NCBI GenBank assembly: GCA_035690425.1
Contig: DASSKO010000114.1
Location: 1 to 10,830, forward strand
Direction: 5' to 3'
DNA: 10,830 bases
From: DASSKO01 sp035690425
GTDB lineage: Bacteria; Actinomycetota; Actinomycetes; Propionibacteriales; Nocardioidaceae
The translations under genes were made by a program, and so were the position numbers. A model generated the notes under the pieces. That model was not told where the DNA came from. It saw only the letters and a program-made list of their open reading frames with translations, and searched no databases. Every line of letters begins with the position of its first letter. Positions within the stretch are counted from its first letter, which is position 1. Below, in pieces: positions 7,793 to 10,830 of the stretch.

Positions 7793-8363
7793 CCATGCCG
7801 ACCATCAGGTCGGCCGCCGCCCTGTCCGACAGGCCCTCCACGACGCACAGCGACCGCCAGGTGGTGAACGCTCCCGCGTGCGCGACGGCCGCCCGGAGCG
7901 TCTTCCTGCGTCGGCCCGGGAACGGCTGCAGCAGGGTGCCGATCCACTGCTGCTCCTGCTCCAGACGGCCCTGCCTGACGCGTTCTGGCACGGCGTCGGC
8001 GTCCCGTTGGACGAGCGTGATCATCGGCTCGCCGGCGCGGTAGTAGCGGTAGATTTCGGTCAGAGCGGCGCGCAGCCGAGCAGTCGGTTCGTCGTACGAC
8101 GTCCAGGTGTTCGGGTCCGGAACCGGCTGCCGTTCCAGCCACTGGCTCGAGCAGGCCAGGAACAGTGACTCGTCGTCGGGGAAGTGCCGGTAGACCGTCG
8201 CCCTGGTGACGCCGGCCCGCTTGGCGACTGCGGAGATGCTGGTGCGGGAGGGGCCGAGGCTGCCGTGCAACGCCTCGGCGGCGTCGACGATCCGCGCTCG
8301 GGTGCGCTCCTCCTCCTCGGCCCGTTTTGACTTCCGGTAGGGCCGCGCTTTCGGAGAACGCAT
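7776..8363 (-). CDS. TetR-family transcriptional regulator
   Basis: A 195-residue regulator with a basic N-terminal arm (MRSPKARPYRKSKRAEEEER). The TetR DNA-binding domain follows: RTRARIVDAAEALHGSLG, SRTSISAVAKRAGVTRATVY and RHFPDDESLFLAC (HTH about residues 40-63, with the signature TVYRHF). The C-terminal two thirds form a helical ligand/dimer domain of unknown specificity. ATG at 8363 is used; a TTG at 8375 in the same frame is an alternative and no clear Shine-Dalgarno is seen. It is divergent from the cupin gene with 79 bp between starts, so it probably controls that gene and itself. Its 3' end overlaps the aldolase gene tail to tail by 17 nt. Confidence 0.92.
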   Translation of the reverse strand: MRSPKARPYRKSKRAEEEERTRARIVDAAEALHGSLGPSRTSISAVAKRAGVTRATVYRHFPDDESLFLACSSQWLERQPVPDPNTWTSYDEPTARLRAALTEIYRYYRAGEPMITLVQRDADAVPERVRQGRLEQEQQWIGTLLQPFPGRRRKTLRAAVAHAGAFTTWRSLCVVEGLSDRAAADLMVGMVTAAS

Positions 8364-8368
8364 CCGTT

Positions 8369-8388
8369 CGGTCAAAGTATTGACACCG
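8369..8388. promoter_or_regulatory. Putative TetR operator
   Basis: CGGTCAA (8369-8375), spacer AGTA, then TTGAC-A-CCG (8380-8388) form an inverted repeat. The inner 5-bp arms GTCAA/TTGAC are perfect, and the outer CGG/CCG match with one extra A on the right. It begins 5 bp from the TetR start codon, covers the only -10-like hexamer for tetR (TACTTT on the minus strand, 8374-8379) and includes the cupin -35 (TTGACA). A dimer bound here would shut off both directions. A second small inverted repeat, GAGT-GT-ACTC (8421-8430), just before the cupin Shine-Dalgarno is another candidate. Confidence 0.5.
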
Positions 8389-8408
8389 GCTCTCTGAGGC
8401 CCGACATT
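8380..8408 (+). promoter_or_regulatory. Promoter of the cupin gene
   Basis: A perfect -35 TTGACA (8380-8385) is followed after 17 nt by GACATT (8403-8408), a reasonable -10. Transcription would begin about 8415, giving a leader of roughly 30 nt that includes the Shine-Dalgarno. Confidence 0.5.
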
Positions 8409-8442
8409 TGGATGAACATGAGTGTACTCCGAATGGAGAAGG

Positions 8443-8967
8443 ATGATGGAAGCTGTCCAGGCACCTCCGCTGACCGTCGTACGGCCTGGGGAAGGTGAGG
8501 AACGCAGTCTCGGGTCGATCGGCGTGGTGTTCAAGCTGTTCGGCGACCAGACCAACGGCCAGGTGTCGATCGTGGAGCACCCGTTCCCCCTCGGCGCCTG
8601 CGTCCCGCCGCACCGGCACACCCGCGAGGACGAGTACTCGATCGTCATCGACGGCGAGATCGGCTTCCGTTCCGGTGACCGCGAGGTGGTGCTGGGCGCG
8701 GGCGGCTACATCACCAAGCCCCGCGGTGAGACGCACACGATGTGGAACGCGGGGTCCGTCCCGGCTCGGATGATCGAGATACTCAGCCCGGCGGGCTTCG
8801 AGCACTTCTTCTGGGGGATGGGCGAGATGATGGCCGCTGGTGCGCCGGACCCCGAGCAGATGGCCGCTCTTGCAGCGAAGCACGGGCTGGTGTTCGAGAC
8901 GCCGCCGTGGCTGGACGACCTGGTCGAGCGCTACCACCTCGACCCGCCGCCCGGAGCGCGTCGCTGA
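8443..8967 (+). CDS. Single-domain cupin protein
   Basis: A 174-residue single-domain cupin. Motif 1 is PPHRHTREDEYSIVIDGEIG with metal ligands His57, His59 and Glu64. Motif 2, GGYITKPRGETHTMWN (87-102), matches G(x)5PxG(x)2H(x)3N exactly and supplies the fourth ligand, His98. The inter-motif loop is short (about 15 residues), as in small metal-binding cupins. The C-terminal ~60 residues are helical (GFEHFFWGMGEMMAAG). Family members range from dioxygenases and isomerases to ligand-binding proteins, so no reaction can be named. The Shine-Dalgarno GGAG (8435-8438) is 4 nt from ATG 8443 and 7 nt from a second ATG at 8446; the latter may be the used start. It is divergent from, and probably controlled by, the TetR protein. 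Confidence 0.9.
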   Translation: MMEAVQAPPLTVVRPGEGEERSLGSIGVVFKLFGDQTNGQVSIVEHPFPLGACVPPHRHTREDEYSIVIDGEIGFRSGDREVVLGAGGYITKPRGETHTMWNAGSVPARMIEILSPAGFEHFFWGMGEMMAAGAPDPEQMAALAAKHGLVFETPPWLDDLVERYHLDPPPGARR

Positions 8968-8981
8968 GGCCTGCTTGCACG

Positions 8982-9003
8982 CTCGGCCTCCCGAAGGGCC
9001 GGG
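8982..9003 (+). terminator. Hairpin after the cupin gene
   Basis: CTCGGCC (8982-8988) pairs with GGCCGGG (8997-9003) in a 7-bp stem with one G·U pair and an 8-nt loop. It lies 15 nt after the cupin stop. No T tract follows, and the stem ends 7 nt before the -10 candidate of the next gene. Confidence 0.4.
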
Positions 9004-9009
9004 GAGACG

Positions 9010-9015
9010 TACGCT
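9010..9015 (+). promoter_or_regulatory. Putative -10 of the MmcQ/YjbR gene (leaderless)
   Basis: TACGCT ends 6 nt before the GTG at 9022, the spacing expected if transcription starts at the start codon. No -35 match is visible at 17-19 nt. Confidence 0.35.
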
Positions 9016-9021
9016 GCCGAT

Positions 9022-9432
9022 GTGGTGAACCGATCGCGGCCGGCTCGGGTCGAGGACGTGCACGAGCTTGCCCGGGGCATGCCCGACGTGGCGGTCGAGG
9101 GTGACGCGGGCAACCCCGTCTACAAGATCGCCGGCAAGTCGTTCGTGCTGTTCCGCACGCCCCGGCCCGATGCGGTGGACCCGGTCACAGGGGAGCGCTA
9201 CCGGGACGTGATCATCTTCTGGGTCGCCTCCGACGCCGACAAGGAGGCGCTCGTCGAGGACGAGAGCACGCCGTTCTTCACCACGCCGCACTTCAACGGG
9301 CACCGGTCCGTGCTGCTGCGCGCGAGCCGGATCGGTGAGCTGACCCGCGACGAGATGGCCGAGGTCGTCCAGGACGCCTGGCTGGCTCGTGCTCCGGTGC
9401 GCAAGGCGAAGGACTGGCTCGGCAGCCGGTAG
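9022..9432 (+). CDS. MmcQ/YjbR family protein
   Basis: A 136-residue protein of the MmcQ/YjbR (DUF419) type. Hallmarks are the N-terminal RVEDVHELARGMPDV helix, the beta-sheet segment NPVYKIAGKSFVLFRTPRPD, then DVIIFWVASDADKEALVEDE, PFFTTPHFNGHRSVLLRAS and the C-terminal helix ELTRDEMAEVVQDAWLARAP. The fold resembles the CyaY/YjbR alpha-beta type and is often annotated as DNA-binding, but a biochemical role is not established. Two consecutive GTG codons (9022, 9025) can start it. There is no Shine-Dalgarno, and the first GTG fits a leaderless start. It is probably an independent transcription unit with no clear functional link to the cupin or methyltransferase beside it. Confidence 0.88.
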   Translation: MVNRSRPARVEDVHELARGMPDVAVEGDAGNPVYKIAGKSFVLFRTPRPDAVDPVTGERYRDVIIFWVASDADKEALVEDESTPFFTTPHFNGHRSVLLRASRIGELTRDEMAEVVQDAWLARAPVRKAKDWLGSR

Positions 9433-9464
9433 CTCGGGCACCCGCCCGTCCGTCGTACCCGCGA

Positions 9465-9470
9465 TAGCGT
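9465..9470 (+). promoter_or_regulatory. Putative -10 of the methyltransferase gene (leaderless)
   Basis: TAGCGT ends 6 nt before the GTG at 9477, within the 44-nt gap after the MmcQ-like gene. No -35 match and no Shine-Dalgarno are seen. Confidence 0.4.
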
Positions 9471-9476
9471 CAGCGT

Positions 9477-10304
9477 GTGGACGACGACTTCCGCAGCGTC
9501 AACCGGGCCAACTGGGACGAGCGCGTGCCGGCGCACGCAGCATCAGCCGACTACGCGCTGGACCGGTTCCGGAACGACCCCGAGTTCATTTCGGACGTGG
9601 TGCGCTTCGACCTCCCGCTGCTCGGCTCGGTGACGGGCTTGCGGGGCGCGCACCTGCAGTGCCACATCGGCACCGACACGCTGTCGCTGTCCCGGCTCGG
9701 CGCCACCATGACCGGCGTCGACTTCAGCAGGCCTGCGGTCGAGCAGGCCCGGTCGTTCGTGGCCTCGATCGGCGAGCGCGTGGACTTCGTCGAGGCCGAT
9801 GTGTACGACGCGGCGTCCGTCTTGCCCAACCATGCGTTCGACCTTGTCTTCACCGGCATCGGCGCGTTGTGCTGGCTGCCGGACGTCCGGCGCTGGGCCG
9901 AGGTCGTCGCGCGGCTCCTCGCCTCCGGCGGCCGGCTGTTCATCCGGGAAGGGCACCCGATGCTCTGGGCGCTCGCGGATGCGCGGCCGGACGGGCTGCT
10001 GGTCGTGGACTCCCCCTATTTCGAGCGCGAGGAGCCGACGGTCTGGAAGGAGGGCGGCACCTACGTCGAGACCGACGTCGAGTTCGAGCACAACATCACC
10101 CATGAGTGGAACCACGGCCTCGGTGAGATCGTGTCCGCGCTGCTGGACCAGGGCCTGCGCATCACCGGCCTGGTCGAGCACGACAGCGTGCCGTGGGAGG
10201 CGCTGCCCGGGCTCATGGAGCCGTTGCCGAACGGCGAGTGGCGGCTGGCGGACCGGCCGTGGCGGCTGCCGCACAGCTACACACTGCAGGCCGTCGCTCC
10301 ATGA
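9477..10304 (+). CDS. Class I SAM-dependent methyltransferase
   Basis: A 275-residue Rossmann-fold methyltransferase. Motif I is the variant HLQCHIGTDTLSLSRLG (59-75), with C-H replacing the first two glycines of GxGxG. It is followed by the acidic ribose-binding end of strand 2 in GVDFS (80-84). EADVYD (106-111) is the adenine-binding acidic loop, FDLVFTGIGALCWLPD (121-136) is motif IV-like, and LLASGGRLFIRE (147-158) is the post-motif strand. The start RSVNRANWDERVPAHAAS and the C-terminal LVEHDSVPWEALPG are shared with a group of uncharacterised actinobacterial small-molecule methyltransferases. The substrate is unknown. GTG at 9477 is used because the conserved NRANWDERV block begins 8 residues later and a TAGCGT -10 fits a leaderless start. 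Confidence 0.9.
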   Translation: MDDDFRSVNRANWDERVPAHAASADYALDRFRNDPEFISDVVRFDLPLLGSVTGLRGAHLQCHIGTDTLSLSRLGATMTGVDFSRPAVEQARSFVASIGERVDFVEADVYDAASVLPNHAFDLVFTGIGALCWLPDVRRWAEVVARLLASGGRLFIREGHPMLWALADARPDGLLVVDSPYFEREEPTVWKEGGTYVETDVEFEHNITHEWNHGLGEIVSALLDQGLRITGLVEHDSVPWEALPGLMEPLPNGEWRLADRPWRLPHSYTLQAVAP

Positions 10305-10568
10305 CGTCCGACCGAACACCAGTCCCTGTCCGCCGGGCGCACGAGCGATGAGTGGAGATCGCGTCCTGCGAAGCCTTTCTGATGCACTACTGGTCGGCCC
10401 TGGCTGACTGCGATGGCCGTGGGGGGGTGGCTTCCCATACGAACGCGCGATCACGGCTGGGAGAGCGCCACTGGTGGCCGCTCGCTGCGCACGGGCTCGG
10501 ACTTGAGTGCTGCGCCTTGCTCGAACATGATCACGGAAAGTGTCGGTGGTGGTGTCTAGGTTGTGGTC
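10305..10568. other. 264-bp intergenic region before the DUF222 gene
   Basis: No gene is convincing here. A + strand frame from a GTG at 10352 (MEIASCEAFLMHYWSALADC) looks protein-like for about 20 residues and then turns Cys/His/Trp-rich, so it is probably not coding. A 25-codon minus-strand frame from ATG at about 10529 is equally unsupported. There is a run of seven G (10421-10427). GTGTC occurs twice 12 bp apart (10540 and 10552) just before the -10 of the DUF222 gene. I see no terminator hairpin for the methyltransferase gene. Confidence 0.5.
10557..10562 (+). promoter_or_regulatory. Putative -10 of the DUF222 gene (leaderless)
   Basis: TAGGTT ends 6 nt before the ATG at 10569. The TGTCGGTGG sequence just upstream (10541-10549) and the two GTGTC copies are the only other features; there is no TTGAC-like -35. 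Confidence 0.45.
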
Positions 10569-10830
10569 ATGACGTCGACCACGACCGAGCCGCCGGGCAC
10601 CGGGACCGGGCATGTGCTGGTGCGGTTCACCCGGGCGTTGACTGATGCGTTGGATCGGGTGGAAGACGCCTCGTGCCTGTCGATGAGCCAGGCGGAGGCC
10701 GCGGAGTCGGTGGCGGAGCTGTCGCGGGTGCAGGCCCGGGTCGCGGAGCTGCGGTTGCGGGCGCTGGCCGCCGCGGACGCGCGGGAGGTGGCCGCCCAGG
10801 ACGCGTCGGCGTCGACCGGGGCGTGGTTGG
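10569..10830 (+). CDS. DUF222 / 13E12-repeat family protein, N-terminal part (probable HNH endonuclease)
   Basis: The first 87 codons of a gene that leaves the window. After a Thr/Pro-rich start, the helical DUF222 domain begins: FTRALTDALDRVEDA, SMSQAEAAESVAELSRVQAR and VAELRLRALAAADAREVAAQ, ending with STGAWL. The alternation of a QA-rich regulatory helix and an R-A-E/L-LAAAD helix, then S-T-AWL, is the standard N-terminus of the actinobacterial 13E12 family. Most full members are 400-500 residues with a C-terminal HNH nuclease domain, which cannot be checked here. The family is multi-copy in many actinobacteria, and the mycobacterial REP13E12 copies serve as the integration site of prophage phiRv1. 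The start is placed at ATG 10569 from the -10 spacing and the domain start. Confidence 0.85.
   Translation, partial: MTSTTTEPPGTGTGHVLVRFTRALTDALDRVEDASCLSMSQAEAAESVAELSRVQARVAELRLRALAAADAREVAAQDASASTGAWL

Noticed and set aside
7429..9441. 670-codon minus-strand frame from the MmcQ-like gene to the aldolase
   Set aside because: It is a shadow of the cupin, MmcQ-like and aldolase genes; the TetR protein lies in a different minus frame.
9543..10613. 356-codon minus-strand frame opposite the methyltransferase
   Set aside because: It is antisense to a clearly coding methyltransferase and has no recognisable domain.
10352..10645. 97-codon frame from the GTG at 10352 running into the DUF222 gene
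   Set aside because: It is Cys/His/Trp/Arg-rich after the first 20 residues and overlaps the well-supported DUF222 start out of frame.

Overview
This is a high-GC actinobacterial chromosome segment. The evidence is the GC-rich third codon positions, the frequent GTG/TTG starts, the conserved order holA – rpsT – lepA, promoters of the TTGAC-N18-TANNNT type, and a DUF222/13E12-type gene at the right edge. The genus cannot be read from the sequence.

Left part (1-3628), housekeeping core: the 3' end of holA (DNA polymerase III delta) faces rpsT (ribosomal protein S20) across a strong shared hairpin. Then comes a phosphotransferase (APH fold) gene on the minus strand, divergent from lepA (EF4, the back-translocating ribosomal GTPase). 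A second kinase-fold gene, of the streptomycin 6-kinase/hydroxyurea kinase type, follows lepA after only 3 nt and is probably co-transcribed with it.

Middle part (4583-6680), accessory: an ArsR-type repressor and an SRPBCC (AHSA1-like) gene form a two-gene operon with an ATGA overlap. Its promoter carries three copies of a GTTAYGTA-like box at an exact 16-bp period. The SRPBCC gene is broken by one extra T. A convergent aldo/keto reductase follows. Next is a short stretch of debris containing the N-terminus of a different aldo/keto reductase and a small minus-strand reading frame.

Right part (6680-10830), accessory: a PLP-dependent threonine-aldolase-like enzyme runs tail to tail (17-nt overlap) into a TetR regulator. 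The TetR gene is divergent from a cupin, with an inverted repeat over the shared control region. An MmcQ/YjbR-like protein, a SAM-dependent methyltransferase and the start of a DUF222 (13E12) gene follow.

The most coherent unexplained signals are regulatory. Seven starts in the right two thirds of the window have a TANNNT hexamer exactly 6-7 nt upstream and no Shine-Dalgarno sequence, which is what leaderless mRNAs look like. The ArsR promoter has its 16-bp repeated operator, and the SRPBCC frameshift sits on a TTT-C that could in principle allow slippage. I did not find a convincing new multi-gene system; most genes belong to known families with unknown specific substrates.
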